Positions 54,801 through 64,000 of a stretch of DNA of 64,000 nucleotides are shown here, piece after piece. The position numbers were made by a program, and so were the translations under genes. Source of the DNA: Jaminaea rosea (taxonomy: Eukaryota; Basidiomycota; Exobasidiomycetes; Microstromatales). The notes under the pieces were generated by a model. That model had not been told where the DNA came from, did not search any database, and saw only the letters and a program-made list of their open reading frames with translations. Within the stretch, counting starts at the first letter, position 1; every line of letters starts with the position of its first letter. The DNA lies in assembly GCF_003144245.1 (NCBI RefSeq), contig NW_020289978.1, forward strand, positions 124,001 to 188,000, written 5' to 3'.

Positions 54801-55061
54801 TGAGCAGCGGCGGCAGCGGGCGCCGTAGAGGGGCCCAGCATATTGCCGCCTTCTTGAAACTCCTCATCATCGTCTGGCATGTCCACTTTGGGCTCGATGG
54901 GCGAGTCTAGGCAGGGTGACCACATAAGTGGCGGCGCAAGTGAAAGGTCAGCGAGTGTTGCTCGTGATGAAGGAAAGCAAGAAGCGTGACGCTGCCTCCT
55001 TACCAATTTCGAGCCATTCCTCGTCGACGGAGTCGGCATAATCATCGTCGATGTCACTCAT
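48848..55061 (-). CDS. BLM10: Proteasome activator Blm10/PA200
   Basis: Four exons, complement(48848..53749, 53832..54543, 54633..54906, 55004..55061), 1981 aa; introns of 82, 89 and 97 nt. Exon 1 is MSDIDDDYADSVDEEWLEI. The third junction reads GLPVGATK-DANSALMAQSAIM. The body is an extended HEAT-like solenoid (for example HRFIQATETYFHPSNWGPWQYVLSGFVAELSSFF, and FLPMIFEMLELKDNTDLSRLA). It ends in D-Y-Y-A, the HbYX-type tail (Tyr-Tyr-Ala) by which Blm10 docks on the 20S proteasome and opens its gate. Length and tail fit the family. Blm10 acts in proteasome maturation, storage and histone or damage-linked turnover. Confidence 0.95.
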
Positions 55062-55996
55062 ATCGTGCTGTGCTGTGCTGTGCTGTGCTGTGACTCGCCC
55101 TCGTTCAGGTACGAGGGAGAAGTAATGAAGAGAAAGGCTGCACAAGCGCGAAACAGCCAAAGGACATATCGATGTCCTTTCCGCCGCTCTCCGCTCCTCC
55201 TCCACCGAGACGCGTGGCCCTCGACCAACTCGAAAGGAAGCCGCCACGCACGCCCCGCGGCCCCCCCTTCATCCAGGATCTCGGAGACGTGAGCCACACC
55301 TCAGCCGACTGAGCATCCGTGCTCAGAGCATGGCAATCGTCTGTTAAGCGCAATTGGAGCAAGTCGGCTTACGCGGGCGACCACTCTGCGATGAGTCTGC
55401 GGCCCGTCGCACTCAGCACCCGTCGATGTTCGTTGTCCGGAAGGCCGAAGTCGAGAAGCAAGAAGGCGGCGTGGTCGTGTGACGGGGGAGGGGAGATTCG
55501 TCGACCAGTACATTCGAAGCGCAATCGATTCACGTTGGTTGTTGACCTGCGCGAAGCAGCTGCTTCATCTTTCGCTAGCTCCGCGTATCCAGCTTTCCTC
55601 TTCTACGCTCGCTCCTCGCTGCACACCACCATCTCTTATCTCGACTGTGACGCTTGCTTGCTGCAGCCCGAGACGGGTCCAGCAGCAGGGAGCAGCAGAG
55701 CCCAGACAAAAAGGCAGAGGGCGTCGCGGGGTCGACTCGATCGATCGCTCGCTCCTTCGCCAGGGCGGGAAAGGCAAGTTCATCTTCGAAATCCGCGGAG
55801 CGTTTCGTTTTGGCTTCCTAATCTTTCACTCTTTCCCTACTCTGATTCGACGACGAGCGACAAACGAGGGCAACGACGACGGCGCTCACAAGTGCACAGG
55901 AGCAGCCTGTTGCAGACTGCTCCGTTCTTGGAGCTAGTCGATTGCACTCAGACGCCGTGATAGGCGCCTAGCTCGCATTTGCGACTCTCGCTCGTC
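55062..55996. other. Divergent intergenic region, BLM10 / Ser-Thr kinase
   Basis: 935 bp between divergent start codons. Overlapping open frames at 55319-55960 plus are Arg/Ser-rich with no domain and are judged non-coding. Probably promoters and 5' leaders; the kinase leader may be several hundred nt. Confidence 0.4.
55065..55092. repeat. Pentanucleotide repeat abutting the BLM10 start codon
   Basis: GTGCT is repeated five times plus a partial unit. On the BLM10 mRNA strand it reads AGCAC units ending 3 nt before the ATG, so it occupies the immediate 5' leader and could affect initiation. A classic microsatellite, likely polymorphic. Confidence 0.88.
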
Positions 55997-58900
55997 ATGG
56001 CCGCAGATGACGGAGTCAAAGAGGCGGCAGCGGCACGACCGGCGGCCGCGATGACGGCCTCGGCGACAGGGTCATCTGCTCCTCTTGTCTCCTCTTCATC
56101 ATCATCAGCATCATCATCATCATCCTTGGCCTCGCCACCGCGACGTATCGCTTTCCCGTCCATCTCCGTCGGCACAGTGCCAGAGCAACCTCGATCACCG
56201 CCTACATCGCCAAGGGTTGTCCAGGAGAGCGCGGATCTGAAGCTCCGTCCGACTACCTTTTCACCTTCGAGCTCGTCCATCCGAGCTAGCGAAAAGCTCA
56301 CAAACTTGCTGCAAGAGGTGACGCCCAAGCCACAGCAGAAAGTCGCAGCTGTTGGACCCGAGGCGCGAGCTCCTTCGCCCGTGCCACACGCTCCTGCCAC
56401 CTTTCTTGGTCCCGGACCATCCTCATCTCCGGGCCCTTCTCTCCCAATGACGTCGACTCGTACAGCCACTGTGCCTGCTTCACCTGCCGCAGCGAGCTCT
56501 TCCACTCGCCAGATACCACGGCAGCAGCGTTCGGGTCAGCCATCGTCTTTGCGATCTGAGTCAAAGGATAGGGAGAGGGAAAGGGAACGAGCCGCAGCTG
56601 CAGCTCGTCAGGCTGAAAAGGAAAATTGGCAGAGGACAAGAGGAGCTGGCAGCTCAGTCCTTCATCTTCACCAGCACGTCGCAGCTAGCAAAAGCCCGGC
56701 GTCCTTAACCGAGGCTGATGTCCTGCCTGCACTAGCAGACATCGAGGGCAAGCTAGCTGCAGGCGCAGGCGACCTCGTCGATGTGCCGTCACTGGACTTG
56801 CTCCTCTCACGAGGTATCTCAGACTACACCATCCTTCCCAAGGTGCTAGGCCGAGGCAAGTTCTCCACCGTTTTCATTGCGTCGAGGTACGGACAATTGT
56901 CCGCCATCAAACACACTGCCCTCTTCCCTCACCATCAGCTCATCTCGACTCGACTGCTTCGTGAGCCCACGCTTCTTGCCGAGTTACCTCCCCACCCCAA
57001 TCTCGTCGAGGTCAAGGAGACCATTCGCACTCCGGGCCACTTCTACCTCGTTGAGGAATACCTCGGCGGCTATGTTACCCTTGAAGCGCTTCTGCCTAGA
57101 TTCGCCAAGGCTCGCGGCTCAAAGGAAGTATTGCCCCTCGCGCCGGCCAATACCATCCTCTCGCAGCTCCTCTCAGCCGTTCGTGCAATCCATCACCCGC
57201 TGCAAATTTGCCATCGGGACATCAAGCCAGAGAACATCCTCGTCCATCCCGAGACGTTGCAGCTCAAGCTCCTCGACTTTGGCCTCGCAACGCACTACAG
57301 CAAGAGTGAGCCCAAGCTCACCACCTGCTGCGGCTCTCCTGCCTTTCACTGCCCCGAAATCGTGAGAGCACTGGCGAGCACTCCGGGTACATCAAGCTAT
57401 TGGGGCCCAGAGGTAGACGCCTGGACCTGCGGCGTGACGATGCTGCGCGTCTTGACGGGGGTGCGATACCCGCTCGGAAGCAACCATACATCGCTACGCA
57501 GTATGGCCATACGAGCGCAGAGAGCCGTGGCGCAGATTCCGCTCTCGGACGAGACTGCGAGCGCCGAGGAGGGGCTGGGGGCCAAGATGCGCGACATGGT
57601 GGGCAAGCTGCTCGAGATGGATGCCGTCAAACGCATGAAGCACTTTGAGGAGATGGCAGTCGAGAGGGATCGGCAGGAACAGCCCGAACGAGGTGTCAAG
57701 AGCTTCAAGAGCACGACGTTTGTGCCGACTGAGCCTAGCCATAAGATGGATCTTCCGCTGCTCAGCGAGACAGCGGCAGAGAAGGTCGTGTTCCCGCAGC
57801 AGCAGCGCGAGCAGTCAGTGCCTGGGGTAAATGGGTATTTCCCTGCACCGACCAGCCGCCGCACCACGCCCACCAGTTCGCGGGCGCCGAGCCCGACTCC
57901 TCCCAATGATCGACGAGCATCTGTAGATGAGGCTGCCGCCAAGGAGCCAGCGCATCCAGAATCGCGTCCGCGGGCTCCTCGCCTCATCATGCTCAATCCC
58001 TGGAATCAACCTCCGCAGCGCGTCCTCTCCTTCATCAAATACTGCCTACGCTGTTCCGGTATCCTTTACCACTGCTGGCCAGACGCGGCCACAGCCGCAC
58101 AGGAGACATGGGCGAGCACGCTCTCCCCTCGTTCCTCATACCAAGCGCCCGCAGATGGACTTGCTTCGCCCCCTATGACTCCATTTCCCATCCCAACGCT
58201 CGAGGACAGGCAAGACGGTTGGGCGCATGTGCACCTGTTTCAGTGTGTGATTGAGTATCGAGAGCCAGTGGCTGCGGAGGAAGGTAAGAATGGCGGAGAG
58301 GCATGGGCAACGGGTGGGCGCGGCTTAGTACAGAGCATTATGGCTGCTTTTGGGCGAAAGACTTCGACTACAGCAGCACCCCAGCTCAAGCGCTCCTCTT
58401 CGCAACCGGGTCTCGCGGCCAGCGGCAAGGTGGCAGGTGCGAACGGGACAGCTACGAATGGCACCGCCACTCCTACAGGCTCGAGCTCTACGTCGTCAAG
58501 CGCGTCAAGTGGCGGTGGTAGCGTCAAGGCACTCACGTTTCACCTCATTGTACGCTTCTCCAAAGTCTCGCGAGCTTCATCGCGCCCGAACCTGTCGCGA
58601 GCGAGCACGTTGCAACAGCAGAGCAAGAGCAGGACAAGAGCTAGCTCAGCTGCTTCGCTGTTCGCAGGCGGGGAAGAGCTGAACCGGACGACCTCGACTT
58701 CTACGGCGGTCGCAGAAGGTGCAGCGCCGGCTCTCACCCCCATCGTTGCCTCGCCTGACAGCTCCATGCCGCCACCGCCGTTGCCTTCTGAGGCTCAGAG
58801 AGGGACAAGCCAAACGGAAGCATCGGGCGGTGGGCAGAGCAAGGCGTCCGTTGCCACCTCTTCAACACCAACGCCCACCTTCGTCAAGCGACAGTCCCAA

Positions 58901-59788
58901 TCCACCACGATGACCATACCCGCCGCGGGTAACGCGGGCCTCTCGATCGACACGACCGCCCGTCCCGAGGCCTTTCGTACCACGAGCACTACCACTCCCA
59001 CGGGAAGCACTCCGACCCGTGCGCGCAAGCCGAGCAGGGCAGCACATGCGTCATCGGCCGGCGGTGCCACTAGCACATCACACCAACGCGCTGCGAGCAA
59101 GTCGAGCCCTCCAAATAAGATCCTCCTAGAAGTGAGCGACCCCCGTGCTCTCCCCATGCTTAGGCAGGCCCTCTCCGTCGGTGGTACGTCGGACACGCTC
59201 GAAGTGGAGACCAGGTCGGCTCCCCCGCCGCTGGCTCACAGATCGTACTCGATGTTCGGCACCGCATCCGGGTCTGGCTCTGGCTCTGGCTCCGGCAGCG
59301 GAGTCAACTCATCGTCCTCAGGTCACGCAACGCCCGCCGTCGTTGAAGACGAGGAGCCCCTCGGTCCCTCGTTCGGGGACGCGCGCAAGTACTCAAGCGT
59401 AGGGAGCGCGGCCGGCAAACCGCCGAGGGCGGCTAGGTCACAGAGTTACTTCGGGCCAAGGGCCTCCGCATTGGGAGGTGGGGCGAAGGGAGCGAGTGCT
59501 GCAGCGGCTGTGTTGGAGGCGAAACGCAATAGTCTCGCGAGTATGGGGGAGCAAATGAGCGAGGTCTCTGAGCGTGGGCCGAGGAGGGAAGGGAGTGCGC
59601 CTGCTGCTGGGGAGGAGCAGCGGGTGAGTCGCGACGGCAGTAGCCTTGATCGAGGCGGCAGTGATGCCAACAGGGAGCGCGTCGACGATGAGCAACAGCG
59701 CGGGCGTGGCATGACGAGGGGTATGACGAGTCCCAATCTTGCCTACACTGATGCCAAGGGCCAGACGGAGGAGACGTTGGCATGCTGA
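55997..59788 (+). CDS. Large Ser/Thr protein kinase with conserved C-terminal domain
   Basis: Intronless, 1263 aa; the frame opens at a TTG (55979), but the first ATG is 55997. The N-terminus (about 270 aa) is Ala/Ser/Pro-rich. Kinase domain about 275-560: glycine loop LGRGKFSTVF, Lys in SAIKH, HRD at 406-408 (CHRDIKPEN), DFG at 427-429. The activation-segment end is GSPAFHCPEI, with CPE where most kinases have APE. Downstream, IMLNPWNQPPQRVLSFIKYCLRCSG...CWPD and WAHVHLFQCVIEYRE...LTFHLIVRFSKVSRA look like a small folded KA1-like domain split by low-complexity insert. The tail is Ser/Gly-rich with a short GS repeat near 59270-59300. Substrate and pathway unknown. Confidence 0.85.
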   Translation: MAADDGVKEAAAARPAAAMTASATGSSAPLVSSSSSSASSSSSLASPPRRIAFPSISVGTVPEQPRSPPTSPRVVQESADLKLRPTTFSPSSSSIRASEKLTNLLQEVTPKPQQKVAAVGPEARAPSPVPHAPATFLGPGPSSSPGPSLPMTSTRTATVPASPAAASSSTRQIPRQQRSGQPSSLRSESKDRERERERAAAAARQAEKENWQRTRGAGSSVLHLHQHVAASKSPASLTEADVLPALADIEGKLAAGAGDLVDVPSLDLLLSRGISDYTILPKVLGRGKFSTVFIASRYGQLSAIKHTALFPHHQLISTRLLREPTLLAELPPHPNLVEVKETIRTPGHFYLVEEYLGGYVTLEALLPRFAKARGSKEVLPLAPANTILSQLLSAVRAIHHPLQICHRDIKPENILVHPETLQLKLLDFGLATHYSKSEPKLTTCCGSPAFHCPEIVRALASTPGTSSYWGPEVDAWTCGVTMLRVLTGVRYPLGSNHTSLRSMAIRAQRAVAQIPLSDETASAEEGLGAKMRDMVGKLLEMDAVKRMKHFEEMAVERDRQEQPERGVKSFKSTTFVPTEPSHKMDLPLLSETAAEKVVFPQQQREQSVPGVNGYFPAPTSRRTTPTSSRAPSPTPPNDRRASVDEAAAKEPAHPESRPRAPRLIMLNPWNQPPQRVLSFIKYCLRCSGILYHCWPDAATAAQETWASTLSPRSSYQAPADGLASPPMTPFPIPTLEDRQDGWAHVHLFQCVIEYREPVAAEEGKNGGEAWATGGRGLVQSIMAAFGRKTSTTAAPQLKRSSSQPGLAASGKVAGANGTATNGTATPTGSSSTSSSASSGGGSVKALTFHLIVRFSKVSRASSRPNLSRASTLQQQSKSRTRASSAASLFAGGEELNRTTSTSTAVAEGAAPALTPIVASPDSSMPPPPLPSEAQRGTSQTEASGGGQSKASVATSSTPTPTFVKRQSQSTTMTIPAAGNAGLSIDTTARPEAFRTTSTTTPTGSTPTRARKPSRAAHASSAGGATSTSHQRAASKSSPPNKILLEVSDPRALPMLRQALSVGGTSDTLEVETRSAPPPLAHRSYSMFGTASGSGSGSGSGSGVNSSSSGHATPAVVEDEEPLGPSFGDARKYSSVGSAAGKPPRAARSQSYFGPRASALGGGAKGASAAAAVLEAKRNSLASMGEQMSEVSERGPRREGSAPAAGEEQRVSRDGSSLDRGGSDANRERVDDEQQRGRGMTRGMTSPNLAYTDAKGQTEETLAC

Positions 59789-60139
59789 GGGCCGCGATGG
59801 GGACGCGACCGCGGTTGTTCTTGTCTCGAATTCTGTACTTCTTTTGATGCCGTGCATTCTGCTCTCCGCTCTCTCCGCTCGCCTCCACTCGATGCGCTTC
59901 CGCCCTTGATTGTCTTGCTTCCGTGCCAAACGGCTGTCCATATCACGATCACCTTCAGCATTCCTCAGCGCCTCATCGATTGTGATGCAGCCTACCAATC
60001 TCGTTCTCTTACCACAACGACGGTAGTATCGTGAGCACTGCGTGTTGCTGCTTTCTTCGGATCGCCTTGTTACTGGAAATAGCTTCGGAGGGCAAGCGCA
60101 GCTCCCCAGCTTCCAGCGTTCACCGCATCATTTTGCACC
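59789..60139. other. Intergenic region
   Basis: 351 bp between two plus-strand genes. CT-rich. Nothing recognised beyond presumed 3' and 5' flanks. Confidence 0.4.
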
Positions 60140-62182
60140 ATGAGCGGCAACCTCAAGGGTGCAGAGCTCCAAGCCTCTTTAGCACGCTCGATTGCCATTC
60201 TACAGCAGGAGGTAACAGTAGTCTCCTCTTCATCCGCTGTACTTCCCACCTTGAGATGCATCCGCGACATCCTATCATGCGATGGAGAAGGCGCTAGCAT
60301 CCATGTAGAGGTCGCACTCGACGAGCACTTCTTCCATCTTTTTGCTGCCCTCGCGCCATTTCTCCCTTCATCGCACGACAAGATCCGCTCCACGGCCATC
60401 TCATGCTTACAGACGCTCAGAAGGAAGGCTAGCCCGAGGGAAATGACCATGGCTATCCAGGAGCAGCTGGATAGATTAGGCAAGTGCGATCAAGACCAGG
60501 AAGAAGAGGAGGAACTGTGCCGCCAATCACCTGCCATCCGCCCCGGTAGGGATGCTGCCATGGCTGCAACTACCCTTCTCACGCTGCTCTCGGAAGTACT
60601 TCTCGATGTCCAAGCCAAGAGACCCGCTGCTTTCTTCCGGCCCCTGGTCTACACCGCCACTCAAAGCTTGCGGGCAACGAGAGGTTGCACGGCCGCCGCG
60701 TCCGATGAGCTTCTTGAGGCTGTCGCTTTACTAGGCGAGAAGGCAGAAAATTGGATGTCGCGGCTGCACTATGCTGCGCCAGTGACTCCTGCAGAAGAAG
60801 GCAAGGATCTCGTCATTGCTCTCTTTCTCGCCTCCTTCGCTGAGCTGGGACCGCGTACAACGGCTGCGGCGGACAGCATGGCGGGGGAGGAAACACCCGC
60901 AGAGGGGCACTTCCTGGATCAGAGACCAGCCTACCGTCGCAATCCGTCTACCATATCGCCCTCGCAGCTGAGAGCGAGGCAAGCAAGACCAGGTCATGCC
61001 TGGCTCCGAGAGGTGTTGTCGAGGAATGTGTTGCCTTTAGGCTTGTCGTTCAAGGACATTGCTCTTGGAACCGCGGAAGTGCCCAAACGCAAAGGCGACG
61101 ATGACGAAGACGATGATGACGACGAAGATGCCGTCGCTCTGCGTACAGCGTCAAGAGTAGGAGCTTGGCTCCTCACTGTGCTCGACTATGTTGATCCGTG
61201 CAAACCCGGCAACGTCGTGGAGGATACAGGAGACGAGGTTCTTGCTCTACTGCGCAGGTCCATGCCGTTTCTTTTGGTCGCGCTGCAGCAGAGTGCGCTT
61301 CAACCCTCATCAGACTCGCCACAGAATGACGGGAACGACGCCGTCTCTGCAGTAGACCCCTCCTTCTTCATGGCAGATCACGCCCTCCTCTTCCTACAGC
61401 TCCTCCTCGACTCGTTCCGCCGTCTCTCCAAACGAGATTCCCCTAGCCGCTCCAAGCATCCCCTCCCCTACCACACCACTCTACTCCCGCTCACTCGCCT
61501 TCTGTCAACACACGCAGCCTTATGCCCCTTTCCCGTGCATAGACAGATAGGTTGGACAATGCTCAAGGAAGAGCTCAAGGAGTTGATGGACTCACAAGGG
61601 CAAGACGACGAAGAGACCGTATTAGACCTCCTCCGCGATCTCCTCACAGAGAGTCCATTTGCCCAACTGCGAGCCGCTTCGGTAGGGCTTGGCAGGGAGC
61701 TCTTCGCCGAGAGATTGAGGCTCGGGATGCCGCGTGATGGGAAGAAGAGTGGGATAGTGAGCAACTGGAGGGCGCTCTTTACCCAGTGTATCTTTGTGTT
61801 GCCCGAAGGGAGCGGCCCGAAGGTCTCCGAAGACAGTGATGAGGAGCAAAAGGCGCAACAAATGCCCGTCCTCGCGGCATACATCGACAGCCAAGCTCCA
61901 TGGCTTCTTGAGGCTCTGAATGTTGCGTACTATTTGCTGTTGCGCAGTGGCAGTGCCAGCGAGGAGGCAAAAGCTGCCCGGGCCGTCGTGGACATTGCCG
62001 CGCTACAAGCTAATCTCGTGCGACCGCTGCGGGAAAGGATGGAGCTTCTTGCGACAGGGAAGGGGTTGAGAACAGAGGGACAAAGTGAGGCACGGCAGAG
62101 CGACTTGATCGAGGTAGTGCTTGGGCAGATGGAGGAGAGACTACAGAGGATCGAGAAGGACCAAACCCACGTCCCTGTATGA
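60140..62182 (+). CDS. Ybp1/Ybp2 (glomulin-like) family helical protein
   Basis: Intronless, 680 aa. Almost wholly helical and Leu-rich, with an acidic Asp run at about 317-326. There is no catalytic motif. The pattern of the C-terminal third (HRQIGWTMLKEELKELM...LLRDLLTESPFAQLRAASVGLGRELF) and overall length match the fungal Yap1-binding/Kinetochor_Ybp2 (DUF1760) family. Its members bind the Yap1 transcription factor in the oxidative-stress response or associate with kinetochores. The family is divergent, so assignment is tentative; an ARM/HEAT-type scaffold of other function is the alternative. Confidence 0.6.
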   Translation: MSGNLKGAELQASLARSIAILQQEVTVVSSSSAVLPTLRCIRDILSCDGEGASIHVEVALDEHFFHLFAALAPFLPSSHDKIRSTAISCLQTLRRKASPREMTMAIQEQLDRLGKCDQDQEEEEELCRQSPAIRPGRDAAMAATTLLTLLSEVLLDVQAKRPAAFFRPLVYTATQSLRATRGCTAAASDELLEAVALLGEKAENWMSRLHYAAPVTPAEEGKDLVIALFLASFAELGPRTTAAADSMAGEETPAEGHFLDQRPAYRRNPSTISPSQLRARQARPGHAWLREVLSRNVLPLGLSFKDIALGTAEVPKRKGDDDEDDDDDEDAVALRTASRVGAWLLTVLDYVDPCKPGNVVEDTGDEVLALLRRSMPFLLVALQQSALQPSSDSPQNDGNDAVSAVDPSFFMADHALLFLQLLLDSFRRLSKRDSPSRSKHPLPYHTTLLPLTRLLSTHAALCPFPVHRQIGWTMLKEELKELMDSQGQDDEETVLDLLRDLLTESPFAQLRAASVGLGRELFAERLRLGMPRDGKKSGIVSNWRALFTQCIFVLPEGSGPKVSEDSDEEQKAQQMPVLAAYIDSQAPWLLEALNVAYYLLLRSGSASEEAKAARAVVDIAALQANLVRPLRERMELLATGKGLRTEGQSEARQSDLIEVVLGQMEERLQRIEKDQTHVPV

Positions 62183-62459
62183 TCAGGCCCTGCAATCAAC
62201 GAGTCACTAGCCATTCACAAGATGAGAGAAGATCGTATTACAACTAGGAGCGAAATTCCATCGCCTCATATCGAGCAAGGCCCGCTTTGCAGCGAGTGGG
62301 TTGAAGTCAGAAAGAGGAGAGGGAAGGGGGTGTCGCTCGCCGCGGTATAGGTGGTGATGATAAGGTATAAATGGAGCTGTACGTATCTTAATGATCTCGG
62401 TGAGGGTCTCGATATCTCGCTGGGGTAACTCCGTCTTGCTGGATGCTCGTGTGAGGCGG

Positions 62460-64000
62460 TCAGGATGTGCCAGCTTCTTTGTCTTTGCCTTTGTCCTCGT
62501 CCTTCGTCTTGTTGACAAGTTCGTCCCAGCGAATGACCTCCGCCACCTGGCCATCGTGCCCAGTCGTGGCCATCTCATCTTCCTCATTCTCGTCCCTGCT
62601 CTTGCCGCTCTCCTCAACGCCGTCAGCGCCAGTGGCGCTCTCACTCTCAGCGCGACCGTCCTTCACAACTTCAGCCGTCCTCACGCCTCCCACATTCTGT
62701 AGACTCGTTCCCTCCGTAGCCAGCTCTCCCTTCAAGAGAGCCTGGCCTGCGTCCAAGGATGCGCTCCTCTTGCTGATCTCAGTCATCTCCTCGACGCCTG
62801 TGCTTTTCTTGTCGATCGTCTTCGCTGAGCTCTCCACTATGGCGGTCAGGGAAGCCGAACGTGCGGGCACTGCCACCCTGTGGCTTGCTGAGCGCGAAGG
62901 CGAAGGAGCAGGGGATGAAGAAGCCTGCTTGACGTTGAATCGTCCCGCAGCGATCGGTGGCTGGCGGAGCGTGCTTCGGTACGCCTGGGCCACCAGTGCT
63001 GCCTGATCGGGCAGCAGAGTCGTGCTGGGGTCACCGTGGCCGCTGTTGATGAAGTTGCGGTACGCAGGACTGGCTTCGCGACTACGAACAACGGCCGTGT
63101 TGCGTGTAGAAGGGCGGCCATATCTCTCGCCATCGCTGGTGGTGCTGCTCGAGCGCTGAGCGGCGGCCGCTCCGCCTACGACAGGGATACCTACCAAGGC
63201 AGAGGCGGTGGCGAAGGATGCGCGCATAGCACGACGCTTGTGCGACGCTGCTAGCTTACGTTCATGCTGTCGACGGCGGACTTGAGCTAAGTAATAGCCT
63301 CGCATAATGGTGAGACCGAGGAGCAGCAAGGCAAAGAACGTCACGAGACCGATGGCCCAGTGAGGCATGTGGTGCCTTTCAGTTGCGGAGGTGGGGGTGT
63401 TGAGAGTGCCGTTGACGCTGTTGGATGTGGTAGGGCTGGGAGGGTAGGCGGTGGGACGAGTAATGAGGATGGAGGAGGGCATGATGGCGTCGCTTGGGGG
63501 AAAGGAGGTGGCGGTGGAAGGGAGAGCGGCGAGAAGCGCAGGCCTAGCTGTCTGAACCGCATGCCAAGTTGCCAGCCTGCTGATAGCGCTCCCTTCCTTG
63601 CCTTCTAGTCCTTGCTCAGCCGGCGTGATGGCAAAGTAGAATGGCCACGTCTTGTTGCGTCCCTCTGGAAGCTGGTGAGCAGCGGGGTCCTCCTGCCACC
63701 AAGAGTCTTGAGGCATGAATGCAACGCGGCCCTGCTCATTTGGGATGTGCGTGAAGGAGGTGACGACCTTGTTTGAGTCCTGGCGGAAGAGGTATACGTC
63801 GACATAGCCGCCATTGCTAGTCAATGAGGGCTCACTTGTGTTCCAAATGAACTGCGCGTGTGGTGGGGGCGTGAGAAGCAGGTCAGTGAGCAGATGCGGT
63901 GCTGTGGGGATGAGATAGCCCACTCACCTTGCTCCATTGTCCCTGTACGACTTTCGTCTTCTTGGTAGGGTAGCACGAAAAGTGTCCGTAGCCCGTGTAG
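62460..64000 (-). CDS. Single-pass membrane protein, 5' end beyond window
   Basis: Partial, complement(62460..63851, 63928..>64000); 487 residues visible. A 76-nt GTGAGT intron joins VQGQWSK to FIWNTSEPSLT. The lumenal/extracellular part carries the basidiomycete pattern (V-V-Q-G-x-W-x-K-F-x-W-N...YVDVYLF...WWQ), probably a beta-sandwich. A Ser/Thr/Pro-rich stretch follows. One transmembrane helix (WAIGLVTFFALLLLGLTIM, about 63300-63355) comes next with an RRRQ stop-transfer. The long cytosolic tail is Ser-rich then acidic and Lys-rich. A signal peptide would be in the missing exon. The layout suggests a wall-facing or secretory-pathway type I protein; function unknown. Confidence 0.75.

Noticed and set aside
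1-64000. CRISPR array, prophage, insertion sequence or transposon
   Set aside because: No regularly spaced direct repeats, terminal inverted repeats, transposase, integrase or reverse-transcriptase motifs were seen; the DNA is fungal nuclear.

Overview
The window is nuclear DNA of a basidiomycete fungus, most likely a compact-genome lineage such as Ustilaginomycotina; the exact lineage is inference. The case rests on G+C-rich, gene-dense DNA and 21 protein genes plus one tRNA gene. Introns are short (65-99 nt), nearly all start GTGAGT-like and end in CAG or TAG, and many genes have none. The proteins are typically fungal: DASH subunit Dad1, Blm10, Hsp78, Gut1, a PX-PH phospholipase D, and a ricin-lectin/GH128 wall glucanase. 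I saw no transposon, rRNA, CRISPR array or viral gene. Exon boundaries were worked out by hand from frame continuity, GT/AG sites and family motifs.

Layout. 0.6-7.2 kb: an R3H-SUZ RNA-binding protein, a cPLA2-like phospholipase and an FSH1-like serine hydrolase. 7.4 kb: an intron-containing tRNA-Pro(AGG) with a T-run terminator. 7.7-18.1 kb: a CaM-kinase, a Dad1-like DASH subunit, a DHHC palmitoyltransferase, a Memo-family protein, a long-chain acyl-CoA synthetase, and an acidic protein with a degenerate EF-hand-like tail. 18.6-26.4 kb: phospholipase D and a Sct1/Gpt2-type glycerol-3-phosphate acyltransferase. 26.7-36.4 kb: a different landscape of longer intergenic stretches and mostly secreted products. 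It holds an unknown sequon-rich protein, a GH16 glucanase, a thaumatin-like protein, a ferroportin-like transporter and a ricin-B/GH128 enzyme. 36.7-55.1 kb: an F-BAR/RhoGAP protein, Bms1, Hsp78, glycerol kinase and Blm10. 55.9-64 kb: a large Ser/Thr kinase with a conserved C-terminal domain, a Ybp1/Ybp2-like helical protein, and a single-pass membrane protein cut by the window end.

How the genes fit together. Several belong to lipid metabolism: phospholipase A2-like, acyl-CoA synthetase, phospholipase D, GPAT and glycerol kinase. GUT1 makes the glycerol-3-phosphate and the FAA enzyme the acyl-CoA that the GPAT uses. Three secreted proteins of 29.6-36.4 kb (GH16, thaumatin-like, ricin-GH128) are all expected to act on beta-1,3-glucan. 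No clearly new multi-gene system is evident. The best candidates for a second look are the secretome patch, the atypical ferroportin, the kinase C-terminal domain, and the simple repeats abutting the BLM10 and BMS1 start codons.
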